From the NCBI GenBank assembly GCA_035079385.1, contig JAVHKY010000052.1, positions 10,106,001 to 10,170,000 on the forward strand: a stretch of 64,000 bases of DNA, written 5' to 3'. Positions 23,319 through 35,575 of this stretch are shown here, piece after piece (positions within the stretch are counted from its first letter, which is position 1; each line of letters begins with the position of its first letter). The notes below the pieces were generated by a model. The model made no database searches. It saw nothing but the letters and a program-made list of their open reading frames with translations, and had not been told where the DNA came from. The stretch is from Aspidiotus rigidus. Its lineage: Eukaryota; Arthropoda; Insecta; Hemiptera; Diaspididae. The position numbers and the translations under genes are program-made.

Positions 23319-26157
23319 GTTCGTTTGCTTAGCTCATAATTTTTATTTTAGATTATTGTTATTATTATCGTCTTTTTTTTTTTCTCTCTCCTTTTTTTCC
23401 ATCATGTAGTATTCTCATGTGTATCTAATATACTGGACAAGTCTGTAGTGGTATAATGATGCCCATTGTTTTGTCCGTACGTAACAGATACTACCTTTGC
23501 AGGGTTCATCTCCGAGAGTTCTTCATAGGATAAATTATGCGTTACTATTTGTTCTTTCTCTAATTTGTGAATACCTGTAAATTTAAATGTAAAAAGTCAA
23601 CGATGAAATGGTGACAGTTGGTATTTTATAGAATGTCCTGATTGTTCCTTGGATCATAGAAATTGTGATACTAACCCCCCATACAATTATAAATTTCTCC
23701 TGGATCCTTGTTCCATGTTATTTTTCCTCTCCGATCATGTTGCATGTACTTTTTTGTTCTAACAGGTTATAAATTAGAATTTCTTCTCTCGCAAATGTCA
23801 AATCAGGTAACGTTTTCTATCTCTCATTAATTTTATATCGACCTTTCATTTAGGTATTGCGTTATTATGTTCTGTAAAATGAAATTGTACTATATTGAAG
23901 ATACTGTGAGATTGAAATGAAAGTTTGTAAGCTCAAATAGTATGAAAACATAGACCTATTCCGTGGTGACGTTCCTGAATCAAATGTACGCAAATGAAGT
24001 GAAAACGATCAAATTCGGATGCTCTGCGGAAGCTGCAGTTTCAGGCAGTTATCTTGGTTTAAATGTAAACAAACTTTTTGCGTGTCAATCCCCACGAGGA
24101 TCATGTAATGTTCACCAAAACGCGAATATTTGAAAACAAAAGAAAACAAAAAATAATATTTTGATGATGAGTGTTTTTGTTCCATGAAATCTGAACAGAG
24201 CAGACGATTTCAGGTCGATGAAAAATTTGGAGAAGGCGATTTCTAGTTGACCAGCTACATTCTCAGAACACTTTGATTGTTAATTAACGCACAGGTATAA
24301 TCGATTTTAGGTCGATAAAAAAATTTAGAGAAGTTGAATCGAAATTGACATGACAATTGAATCCAAATAGATTTGTATCGATTCGATACTGTCGTCAACG
24401 TTCAACGGCGAACTTCCAACCACAACTGTGATAAAAGTAAATTTTTACTCGATTTTATCGAATCAAAGGTTGATATGGTTCATTGAGATGCATAATATAT
24501 TGCTTATTATTTTTAATTTTAAAATACTTAGTCGAGTCGTTCTTGGGGGAAGATCAAATATGTATAATATATCCGTAGATGTACGAATATTTGCATGTAG
24601 ATTGCCTGCAAATACCAGCTCTTTTAGACATAGTGGATCGTCAGAATTTGTATGAGAAAAAGAATAGTTGTGTTGATTTGAGATCGGCTACACGAGATGC
24701 CTGATAAGGTAAATGGTCACCAAATTCTTATATACATATCTCAAAATCTGCTATGATAAATTAAGTAGGTACAGTTGCAATGCGTTGATTTGTGCTATGT
24801 AAAATTGTATGATTCAGCGTCTTATTGCGCGTGTCTTGTGTGTGTGTGTGCGCGCGCTAAAGTACAGTACTGAATGTATATTCCTATTTCGCTTTTGATA
24901 GCGAGAGAGGAGTTGCACGTGGCAATGTATGAAAGTTTGGTCCAAGAAGGTGATCGTGATATTGATTGACATTATTTTCTTATGGCGAAAACAAAATTTT
25001 CAAACTCGTAAGAAATTCAAGATCGCGTTACTATCAAGCTAAAAATCATGAAGATATCTTCTGGTAACCTTTGGCTACAAGGTGGCTTCAAGGGATGTGA
25101 TCGATTTTTTCGCACGTGAAACGTCGCCCATCCTCCATAATGGAGTGGGTGCAGCTTGTGTATGCATGTAATTTTATTTTCTCCAACACTGGAATCGACC
25201 CTTTCGGGTATAACTTCTGTGTTGGCTCAAGGGATGTAATGTGTAAACTCGATCTTACCTCTATTTGTTTGTACCATATCCGTCGTCACAGCTATAATCG
25301 CAAAAAAAATCCCGAAAGGCGACATCTTTACTGCAATCAATTAACGCTAGTATTTTGATTTTTTAAAAATTTATTTATACGGGTCAATGTAAAAATGACT
25401 CGAAAAAAAAAAATAAATAACTGCTTATAAGAAACAGTAATAATTGAGGAGGTGCCTGTGAAAGCCTAAAAGGGGTGTCCTTCCCATAAGAAATTAATTG
25501 AGCGGATACCCTTTTTACAGATACCTTATCAATTGCATTGAGTATTTTTCAGTATGCAAAAATTTTCAAATTTTTTAATTCTAGATTTTCAAATTAGGTA
25601 GGTAGTTATTACAATCAGATTTCACTGTATGATAATAGACAAATGAATTTTTTTTAGAAAGAGGAGTGGTAATTATTTATCCTTACATTAAATAATAATA
25701 TATGTTATAAAGCAATAATTTTACAAAAAAACATTGGTATTAGTGTGCATGCGCAATTGTCACACATATGGTTGTTCTATTTTGAGCGTCTATCCTTATC
25801 CTTTTCTGAACTCCCAACCTCTTCATTATTTAGAATTCTCCATATTTAATTGCTACTAAAGAGCTCCTTGATGGGATTCATCAATAGTTTTCATTTTCTC
25901 CAAAATCCAGTTTCTATTTGTGATAATTTTTTGTACTACGCTGTAAATTTTATCTCAATTGTTGATTCACAGGACATTCTATTAAAATCAAAATTGTTCT
26001 TATCATCTTGTTGTTTTCTTTTTACTTTTTTTTTTTTTCAATTTCCCCCATGGCTCGTACCTACTTTCACTCCACTTCTTTGTCTATCTTTTCTTCATTA
26101 TTTTGGTATTTCAAAAGTAATTTTGGTTTTTAATTTACAATGAAATTTCTTTTACAG
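23319..26157. other. Doa: kinase intron, no gene seen
   Basis: No gene or recognisable mobile element. A (TG)n/(CG)n tract lies near 24838-24858. Confidence 0.4.
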
Positions 26158-26224
26158 ATGAAATCACTGTCACTCTGGGCGAAGGTACCTTTGGCAAAGT
26201 TGCTTGTATAAAAGATTTGGAGAA
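26158..26224 (+). CDS. Doa: LAMMER/CLK kinase (Doa), glycine-loop exon
   Basis: A TTCTTTTACAG acceptor and GAGAA|GTGAGT donor bound 67 bases, incoming phase 1 and outgoing phase 2. It encodes (Y)EITVTLGEGTFGKVACIKDLE. GEGTFGKV is the GxGxxGxV nucleotide-binding loop (subdomain I) of protein kinases, in the form typical of CLK enzymes. CLK kinases phosphorylate SR proteins and regulate splicing (family knowledge). Confidence 0.92.
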
Positions 26225-29200
26225 GTGAGTACTGTGAAAAATTCATATGAATTTGGTTTTAAGAATTTGTAGATACGTAGTGCTCTGTTAACAACTGTGG
26301 AACACTGTAAGGTTTCCTACTGCAAGACTTATAGAATAATACTCCACATAACTAAGGCCTACAAACCCGGATTGGAAACTAGATGTACACTGCGAGTTCA
26401 AATAATATGACTTCACTCAATATTGATTTCATAATTAAAGATAATCGACGACCATTCATTTATTCTAATCTACCGTTTCAATACTCTAATTTCATGAATA
26501 TTGCTCCAACCAATCTAAAGAATTCATCTCTTATCACTTCTATTTTATTCCATAAAAGCAAATAAGCAATCATCTGGTGTAACAATTGTCGAGTATGAAT
26601 GACGGTAATGCTTCACCATTCCAAAATTTGTCATTTTTTTCATGAGATAAGGATGATAATACAAGTTGCAACATCAATGATTTGAAATACTCAATTACAT
26701 GTGGATCACCTTTGCACACTTCCCGTCATAAGATATTGTTTTATTTGTATTCTTTGAAAGAAGATGAATTTACAATTTGAACATTCAATCTAATTTATAA
26801 ATACGCTGATCTCTGAGAATGTTTGTAACCTACGTTTTTTATTATCTCGTTTGTACGATCTACCTATTACGTGACTGTATCCATCCTCACTAAGTTACTC
26901 TAATCTACCTATTGTTTCATTGGTACAAACACCACAATGATGATAACGCAAATATGCAAGCATGATGTCAAACAAATACGCAAAGACACTTGAGTTGAGA
27001 CTACACAGCATACAGCTTACTCAAGGATCTCAAACAATTGTAAATAGATGACATTGCTCTTCTATAATGCAAACAAGGCATAGACAAGATACAATTTGAC
27101 TGTTTGGTATATTATCCATTTCATCTAATCTTATGTATTGAAATACAGCATTACAGAAATTAAATTTTTCTGTAGAAACTTTCTTGGCATAAGCGGGTAT
27201 CATGAGTACCTTATTTTATTTGATCCCACTTGTGAAACAAAATTCTGACTATTGGAACCGGGCAAATTATAGTGGCCCTAGCATTGTTTCGCATTTTTTG
27301 ATAAAGAAAACAGAGAATTTTGAATGTGTTCTACATAGAATTGATGTGTTAGTATGTAGAATTAGTTCCTTCAAACGTGCGATTTCAGCGCTGCTTGGTC
27401 CCAATAACAAGAAAAACTCTCGGTCCTTTGAATCGTGCTATGCACATTTGCAATTTTTGATCAACGTCTGATGATGCCGATTGAGGCAAAAAAGTTGTCG
27501 CTTTCGTGTATTTCATATCCTGTATCTACAAATTCCATAAAATAATAAATATTAAACTTATATTAAACTCAAATCATTTTGTTTCCTACTTTTTGATGTG
27601 CAATTTTATTATTTATTTCATTGGCCATTGTAAGACGTTTTCTTCCATTCATTTTCATTAAAAGAAAATCAATTTACAATCAAAATTATTTTGTGATAAT
27701 AGATGCTATCCATTTCTCTGTTCCAACCTATTGTTTTTTTTTCTGTAAATACCTTGGTGATGATAACACAAATATGCAAAATGACAAACACATAAAAAAA
27801 CTCAAGACTGACTGCGCAGCATGCAACTCAATACAACCATGACGTCAACATCTTAACTGAGACAGAGAAGGGAAAACAAACGCCCAACAATAAATTTGTT
27901 AATTCTCTAGCTCAATACAAATTCCTGTCATCACTAAGTAGGTAATAAATAACATAAAAAGAACACCCAATAACCATTAATTCTTAATTCTCACTCTTGA
28001 TACAAGTTCTAGTAAACTCTACATCTAAACAAGTATCAAGTACAGATTAAATTGCAAATGAACTGGATTTACCATCGCAGATCACAAATCACAGATTGTA
28101 ATTGTTAATTGGCAATCTGTGATCCTAATCATCAGAATAATTCATTTATCTACTTTTATGTTTGTGCTTGTCACCAGTTGCAATCGCTTTTGTCTTCTTT
28201 TCCACTTGTAGGTAGTTCAGATGCCAGTTGTTTATAGTGCTGAATGTAACAATGCAAACGAGTGTTTCTGTACTACTGCTTGCGTAACTTGTCAAAAGTT
28301 TTGCAATTGTTGTTCTTCAATATCAGTTTAATTACCTATTTGCTGCGGATTATTTTAATTATGGTTACTTATTAATTATATTTTTTATACGGTATCTATA
28401 ATTGCATACTTCATCATCTTGTATTTTTATGTGTTAGGCTTATTGTTATTGTGGGTTTGCACAAACAAAACAATAGGTCTACAAAGCAACAAAAAGCGTC
28501 TGTTATCATCACAATGTTTTGTAAAGATTGGCGTAGGTACCTTCTAATAAAAAATCTGATTGAATGTTCAAAATTTCAAAATTATAAATTCATTTCATTT
28601 TAATGAATGCAAATGAAACACAATGTCTTAAAATGGGAATTGTGAATTACTTTTATGTATGGAGACGGTGGTATTAGGTCTTTCCATATTTTGAGGTGTT
28701 AGGTGTTTTTTTTTTTTTTTTCTGAATAGAATAAACGTGATGAGAGATGAAGTCTTTAAATTTGTTGGAAAAATATTAGTAAAAGTAGAGTATCGAAATG
28801 GTAGAGTAGAGTGAATGAATGATAGTTGGTTTCCTTCATTTCATCATGAAATTGATATCAAGCTATGATGATTGTACTCAGTATAATTATGTACAATGTA
28901 CTTTGTGTTTTCATCTAGCTTCCAATCTGAGTTCCCCGATTTTGACGGAATTTGAGTGAGTAAGTACTACGAGAACAATTGTTGGAATTGGTTGGGAAAA
29001 TATTATTATGAATGAAAATGAATGAATGGTTGTAGAGTAATCTAATACATGAACATAAAATTAATATTTAGTTGAGGTGTATTTATTTATCACTATTCTT
29101 TCCTTGTTTTGGATTCGCAAGACTGAATTTTATCACAAGTATAACTAGAGCCCTATAAATACAAGTGAGGACATGGACCGCCATATTTAGTCGTTATGTC

Positions 29201-29290
29201 ATCATTATTTTCACAGTCTCCTATTCTAATGACTGATAACGGTTTATCATGATTTGAAAATAATAAAAGAACATACTAGACTCAACACTA
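26225..29290. other. Doa: kinase intron, no gene; weak internal duplication
   Basis: No gene is seen. Segments near 26935-27035 and 27757-27835 share GATGATAAC.CAAATATGCAA and following words, a diverged duplication of about 90 bases. The stretch 28060-28125 holds a small ATCACAGATT/AATCTGTGAT inverted repeat. Confidence 0.4.
27466..27500 (+). ncRNA. possible decayed hammerhead ribozyme core
   Basis: The string CTGATGA is followed by TGCC, a GATTGA loop, GGCA and AAAA. This matches the hammerhead layout CUGAUGA / stem II / GAAA, except that the G of GAAA reads A. Hammerhead motifs are known in Penelope-like elements, and remains of such elements occur nearby. Helices I and III were not folded. 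The G to A change would inactivate it. Confidence 0.25.
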
Positions 29291-29770
29291 TTGAGAAATG
29301 CAAAATTGAAACGTAAGAAAAATAAGAAGCTTAGCTCCCTCCTAAATTTGAATGCCTCCGCTGTCCAGGAAGTGAGTACTGACGTCAGCGTTATCCAAAA
29401 GTTTCAACCGCGGATAATAAATTGTAGTAATGTTGAGTTTGAGAGTGACGAGTTGTCTCTCTTGGAGAAGGGGTTAAAATTCGGGTTACCCCCTCTTAAT
29501 AATGCTAACACCTTGGACAATGTTGTTGCGGACCTCGACCATCTTATTACCACTGGCCATGGTTTCATAGAGGGATCTGAGTCCCTCCTCCATAGAGAGT
29601 CCTCGGCTTTCGAACGTACCGCGCTAGAACACATTGAAATTATTCGCCATCTGAATAACGATAACCTAAATGTGCTCAACAGGTACATACCTGATGAGGG
29701 TTTGATTGCATTAGTTTACGAGTATGATTCACATTGTGATGACTCGCTAGTTCAGTCATGTCCTCCTCGG
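29291..29770 (+). pseudogene. Penelope-like element, amino-terminal ORF fragment
   Basis: A 160-codon open frame begins with a basic stretch (KLKRKKNKK) and then contains VEFESDELSLLEKGLKFGLP. This resembles the 'N.S...L...E..LL.KGL.F.P' region near the amino terminus of Penelope-like element polyproteins. The reverse transcriptase and GIY-YIG parts are absent downstream, so it is a 3'-truncated fragment. It is unconnected with the two other Penelope-like fragments in the window. It could alternatively be another retroelement ORF with a similar motif. Confidence 0.5.
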
Positions 29771-29773
29771 TAG

Positions 29774-30712
29774 TTCTTATTGCCGGCCGGAGTTGGTTCA
29801 GTTGCTTTCACGTCCCCGTTGACAATGGTTTTTTAATCGAAAGCGCTCCGGTGTGTTTTCATTTCTGTGGCTCTATTCAAATTACTCCGTACGTTTTAAT
29901 CATTGAGTATGTTGTCGTTAGATGTTTCTGGTCATATTTTAGAGAACCGAATTAATTCTAATTCTAATTCTGTACTTGACCCTTCTTTAGATGTAGATTC
30001 TACTGGAACCTATATTGAGAGTTAAGAATTTAGAAACTAAAGGTTATTGGGTATTTTTTTCACATTATTCTTTACATATGTACTTAGCTGTGACTGAAAT
30101 CGCATCAAGATCATGAACTAACAAATTTATTGTTGGGCGATTCGGCCAATGACATTGTTTTCAGTGCAAAAAGTAAATTTAGAAGCAGTTTTGTCTGTTC
30201 ATGTTTATTAAAAGCTGTTCATGTGTGTTATTGATGTTAAACAAGTCTGTTTTGCATTGAAGGTTGATCTACAGTTTTTTTTTTCTCGGAATTACATCAC
30301 CAAATTTTCATTACGGTGTTGGACCAAAATTTCAAACAAATTTAACTGAACGTTGGATATGAATGATCAAGTGTGAAAATCTACTTCTGGTAAGATAGAG
30401 AGTGAATAAACAAAAAAAATCGCACAAACCTGGGTAAAAAGAATTGAAAAATTGGAATTTCTAAATTTGCGCTAATTGGAGAATCCCAGATAATTGCAAA
30501 TCAAAAAGTAGGAAATATAATTATTTACAAATCAATTATGGATGGCAAATATGGTATAATAACTATCTGAAGGGTTCAATGGTTCAACCATTTTGATATT
30601 TTTATATTTTTCTTATTATATAAGGGTGACTTCTTCTATTCACATTCCCATATTTTGACCAAATTATAACCTGCGTCTCTAATCTGTTTAGCCCTCTCTC
30701 TTGTTCTACCGA
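29774..30712. other. Doa: kinase intron, no gene seen
   Basis: AT-rich sequence with no supported feature. Confidence 0.4.
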
Positions 30713-31962
30713 CTTTTCGAACGAAAAGTCAGGTATTACTCCCGACACAATTGTGACGGCGAAGCCCGGAAAAGAATTTTTTCGACATTTTAGAGGTCCT
30801 AGATCATCCTGAGACTAATAAAAAAATTAATTTCAGGTATCCTTATATATTTATATAATTATATAATTATGTATATATTTATGTTTATATAAGATTTTTT
30901 TTGTCCACGCAACTCCTCAAAAACTACCGGTTGTATTCTCGTAAAGTTTGGTCAAGTTGTAGTGGATTATCTGAAGTTGGGCATGTGCATTTTTTTCTGA
31001 GATTGGATGAGTAGTTGAGTAATCCTCAATTTTCCTCGAATTTCTTAGTGTTGTTTCTCAAAGAATATCAATCTTATTATCTTCATATCATTGCATTACG
31101 TCATAGTGGATTCAATCTTATTGCTCTGTAATTTTTGTATCGATTGAACAAGTGGTTCTTGAGTAAATCTCGAAATATATCTAAGTAGTCCACGTCTAGC
31201 CGTAAGAGCTGAATCTCGCTTGTTTATTTTATTTGAGTCCTTTCGCCCGATGGTACCTGATGCATCGTACACCTATTGGCTGTAAAAACTTCTCATTACC
31301 CGCCATACATGATTGAAAAAATTCGACGTTTATTGGGTACGTTAAAGAAACGTTGCGCTTAACCGATGGATTAAATAATTAGCCGTGTATTTTATAATTA
31401 CTGATTTATGTAGGTATGCATAGCATTTTTTTTTCTCTACGTTATCGCAATGGCTTGTAGTCTGAACACTGGGGAGTAATGAAATTTAGGTAAAGACAAA
31501 GAAGTGGAAGTTTCATTGGCCATTTCAATTTTCCTCATCTACCGACTTCATATATTTCACAGTGTTTCTGGAAATGGACAGTCAGGTTAATATTTTGAGA
31601 TTCTTCTAAATCACCAAAGTTTTATATTTTAATTTCACTAGAGCCACGTTCCGTTCCCGTTCTTCTATTTAGAGTTTAATTTACGTATGGGGAGAGAAAG
31701 CTATCAATCCGACTCCTTTTTGAGTTATCCTGTATTTGAAAATTATAAAAGTACCTATTAAAAAGATTAGAAATGAATTGAACAATAGAAGAGTAAGTGG
31801 AATACCTTGAATTATTATTTATTATTATCACAATCAACTCCTAACTAAGAAACAATGAAGTTTGGATATGGGGGGCATGTGTAAATTATTTTATAGCAAA
31901 TTATTGAAAAGTCGGTGATGCTTACGCTGCTGCGTGAGCTTTTTTTTCATGTAGGTAACCCA
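30713..31962 (+). repeat. dispersed repeat family F2, copy 1 (1.25 kb)
   Basis: It opens with CCGACTTTTCGAACGAAAAG, itself a hairpin, continues through GACATTTTAGAGGTCCTAGA, and closes with GAAAAGTCGGTGATGCTTAC and a TACGCTGCTGCGTGAGC hairpin. The same opening and closing words recur at 61375-62130, and the opening part occurs inverted at 37855-37992. No ORF is conserved. A 3' terminal hairpin recalls non-autonomous Helitrons, but the CTRR end was not established. Confidence 0.6.
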
Positions 31963-33607
31963 TTTTCTTTCTTTTTACATTATTGACATGATCTTCTCTA
32001 TAACAAATGAGGCAACCGTGCCAGAAGCATCCTTGCATCTGGTAGGCTGTATTTGTTACCGCTTCTTATCGGACCCATTGACCTTGTCCCCGCATATCTT
32101 GATTTCCTCCCTACACAAAGCGTGTTTTATATCCTTATTTTTAAAAGATTTGCGCCAGGAAATGGAAATTTTTGAATATTTTTCTTTAATTTTTCTTGAA
32201 ATACTCTTATTGTATCAGACTTCAAGTACTTGGACCTAAATATAGACGTGCACACAAATGAGAATATATATATGAACGGTTCAATGTCCGAGATATTCAG
32301 GAATTCTTGTGTGAATTTCAGGCACGCTTGCCTTAAAACATCTAAATTGGAGTAACAGTATTCACACAACTCTTTTTTCATGTCAAATATGTAATTTTCT
32401 TGTATTTTTGAAGGTACCATTATAAGCGATCTTTTCAATTGGCATTTTCTATGGTGTTAAAACCGTATTACTTTTTATTCGGGAGTCATTCTCTTTTGCA
32501 TTAAAGAAGTGTGGAAGGAACCCCTTGCGTAGTTCTTTCAACCGAAATATCATTGAAAAGTTGGGTGAAGGAGATGGGTTGAAGTTATACGAGTTTATTA
32601 TTTTGGTTTTCGAAATGATAATTTTTCAAAGCATAAGCTTTGTTCCATTCTGAGTGGCGTAAGGTTTAATAGTGTTCATAATTTGAATTATGAATTGGCT
32701 GTTGTAACCCTTGGTATAGTGGATAATAGTTGTGCGACCTTTATAATAGAATATATCAGCCAGGCACAAAAATCATCTTTAATATTAAATCTTAAACTGT
32801 TCCCTTGAAAATCATGTACAACAACCTGGTTGGGGATATGTGTTCCAGTTTCCTACTTGTGTCCATGGTCAAAAAATATGTACTTTTCATTATTTTGTAC
32901 ATTTAGGGTTCTCCTGTTGGCTTAGCCGAACTTTTCCTCTTACAGTTTCAAATCTAGGTCCGGTATATTCATCACATTTCTTACCTAAGGTTCTTACCTA
33001 AGATTTCAATAGTTTCTGCATTCTTGTGGAATGCTTGACAAGATGAATTATTAAATTCTTGGACGGCGCTACACTCTGCGTTAAATTTCACACCTTCAAG
33101 GTGGATTCCAGCCTTGTCCGGATGTGCTTGTTGAATTAACTTCCTCAAATTTTATTGAGTAACCTAACAAACATCTATATCATATACTACGTAATTGTGC
33201 TCTTCCTTAGGTATTTCTATTTTTCTTCTCAGTTTCAATTAATTTGAGAGGGACACTCAAATTCACAACGGCTACACGTACTTTTTAAAATTAAAACACT
33301 TTTCCATACTACACCTATGTTTTTCAGCTCTCTGACATATTTTTGTACCCTTCTTACACTTGAAAGCCGCTATACATACACTTGCACTAGCACTATGCTC
33401 TGGATAGCATTCCTTATTATAACAGTATCTGTCGCATTTAACACGGAAAATCTTATCTTTACTCGCAATGTTATACTCTTCCTTCATGCAGAGGGGCCAA
33501 GGACGTGTATTTTCCTTACATTCGTGTTTATTTTTATGAGTATAGGGTGTGTCATAACAATCGCAATAATGTGATTGTCCAAAGAGGGCTGGTACATATA
33601 CCATCAA
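31935..33607 (-). pseudogene. Polinton/Maverick-type protein-primed DNA polymerase B, decayed
   Basis: On the minus strand, 33607-33272 encodes a cysteine-rich segment (YCDCYDT, KCDRYCYNKECY, KCKKGTKIC, HRCSMEKC) like the zinc-binding amino-terminal region of Polinton DNA polymerases. Then, in shifting frames, come LKELRKGFLPHFFN (about 32.5 kb), ELCEYCYSNLDVLRQACLKF (exonuclease motif III type YC..DVDIL, near 32.37 kb) and GCFWHGCLICY (near 32.05 kb), the family's palm-domain signature. Several frameshifts and stops separate these. The downstream palm motifs, integrase and capsid genes are missing. Polintons and related adintoviruses share this polymerase, so the source could be either. No function is expected. 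Confidence 0.72.
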
Positions 33608-34542
33608 TTAGATCAAAGTGGTTGCCATTCTTGTACAAGTAAATATTTACATCTTTTTCACATATACCAGAATAAGCAAGCTCATTCAGTCTTTCTGCGC
33701 AATGCGCATACAACATTAATTTGTATGTCTAATAGTTCTTCTACATTCCTAATATCTTCTAGGCTGAAACCCTCCTTGTTATATCCACCCAATTGAAGAT
33801 ACAATTTTTCTGCTAATTCTCCCAGAATTTCCTACCTATATGTACCATCTTAATTTGGGTATTTGTTAATGTTCTTCCAAAAATCGCGTTCAAGTGGTAT
33901 GTAAACTAGATATTATTGCTCTTGGACAGCGTAGGTTATCAGTGTTGTTAATCTGTACTATACATTTCTTTATTATGTTTATCCTTCGTCAAATTTATAA
34001 TTCTAGAGACACGTGATGAAGCCGTAGGTATTACGTCAAATTTGATGTGAAATACAATCTAATACTCGTAGGTCAAGTGCATTGTCAGATTTGAGTATTT
34101 GACAGACTTTCTTGCTCAACTTTCTTAGAATATCACTCCCAGAAGATGACACTGATATATAACCATTAAAGAATTTACTATTCTCAATTATTGATACATT
34201 AAGTTCATCGGGCGTAGCGTGGGGTGAACACTACGCGTTTATGTCAGCTTCGCCCTTCTTGAATAAAAGGGTTCAATTACACTAATGTCAATCACATGCT
34301 ACAAAACAAAACAAAAACAAAAGAAAAAAAAGAAAGAGAAAGAAAGAGATCGAAACATAATTACGAAAAAGGTTCATCAGGATCACGAACTTATAGAAAT
34401 ATATAAAAAGAGTAATTGCAAAAATGACTTAAAAATACTAAATGCAGTAACTTGAAGAAGAGCAGAAAATGGAGTAACCGACGTAATATACGCGTAAAAA
34501 TAATAATGATAATAATATTCACGAAAAAGGATCATTTACATA
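33608..34542. other. Doa: intron, nothing firmly recognised
   Basis: No coding segment is recognised. Sequence around 34340-34500 resembles, at low identity, 35240-35400 (shared words ATCAGGATCAC, TAATTG, GACTTAAAAA), so the TRIM element may sit between old duplicated segments. Confidence 0.35.
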
Positions 34543-35166
34543 TATATGTAAGAATCGAACTTCGTATTTCTCGGCAACAGGTCTCTATTCACCCGAAGAT
34601 CTTCGTCTTTCCTGCTACCGATCCTCTATTGAACGATATCTCAACTACACGTGCAAAACGTGAATTAACTGACACTCGCTATCTCTATTCTAATCTATTA
34701 TAACAACTACGACTACCTATTCTGTCTGCGAGTGCCAGCGTGCAAGAATATGCAGCAGCATATTCTTACATCTCCCCCTCTTAGGAGGGTCCACCACCAG
34801 AGAAGAATGTCGAGGTGATCGTTTACCTGGGTGATCGTTTACCGGTTTTCTGGATTATCTTTCTTTCCGGCATTCCGTTTGCCCGGCATTCCATTTTACT
34901 CGAACACCCAACTCTGAATCAGCGTGTTGGTCAGTTAATTTGTAAGAATCGAACTTCGTCTTTCTCGGCAAAGGGTCTATTGATCCGAAGACCTTCGTCT
35001 TTCCTGCTACCGAGTTTCTATTGAACGATATCTCAACTACACGTGCAAAACGTGAATTAACTGACACTCGCTATCTCTATTCTAATCTCTTATAACAACT
35101 ACAACTACCTATTCTGTCTGCGAGTGCCAGCGTGCAAGAATATGCAACAGCATATTCTTACATATA
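34543..35166 (-). mobile_element. TRIM-like miniature LTR retrotransposon
   Basis: Two direct repeats of about 223 bases (34547-34770 and 34941-35162) begin TGTAAGAATCGAACTTCGT and end GCATATTCTTACA, giving the TG...CA termini of LTRs. They flank only 170 bases with no coding capacity. TATA on both sides (34543-34546, 35163-35166) is a 4-base target duplication. Read on the minus strand, a perfect polypurine tract AAGAGGGGGAGA (34771-34782) lies directly before the 3' LTR, so the element is minus-oriented. The site expected to be the primer-binding site starts AATTAACTGACC and matches no tRNA end I know. The LTRs differ at a modest number of positions. Confidence 0.82.
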
Positions 35167-35575
35167 AATATAGCAACACAAACAAATAAACAATTAACAA
35201 TAACAAATACCACAATGGCAGTAATGAGTGTGTAATAATAGCACCGTAAGAACAGTAATCAGGATCACATATTGAAATACAGGACGATTAATTGACTTAA
35301 AAACACTATACATTCCAACGGAGCACCAAATAGAGTGTAAAAATTAAAGAACCGTTAATTATCATCTCTGCTCTTCTTTCAATAGTAACCGGCGTAAGGC
35401 GTATCATTTTGATTCATAAATGGACAATTCATTTTCCATGAGTACCTTTCTGATTTTCAATTTTTGTTATTTTTCTTCAATAATTTCTAATTCGCGCTTA
35501 ATAGCATGAATGATTTCCTCATTCGAATAATTGTGAGACGTTGAGCTTAAACTCTCACTACGCTGAGACAGATTC
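35167..35575. other. Doa: intron, nothing firmly recognised
   Basis: On the minus strand a stretch near 35440-35560 reads as an open Ser/Glu-rich segment (ESLSSTSHNYSNEEIIHAI) interrupted by a stop. It may be retroelement residue but is not assignable. Confidence 0.3.

Noticed and set aside
33272..33607. Cysteine-rich 111-residue minus-strand ORF that looks like a secreted or toxin-like peptide
   Set aside because: No signal peptide is present, and the Cys spacing plus the downstream polymerase motifs in order fit the zinc-binding region of a Polinton-type DNA polymerase.
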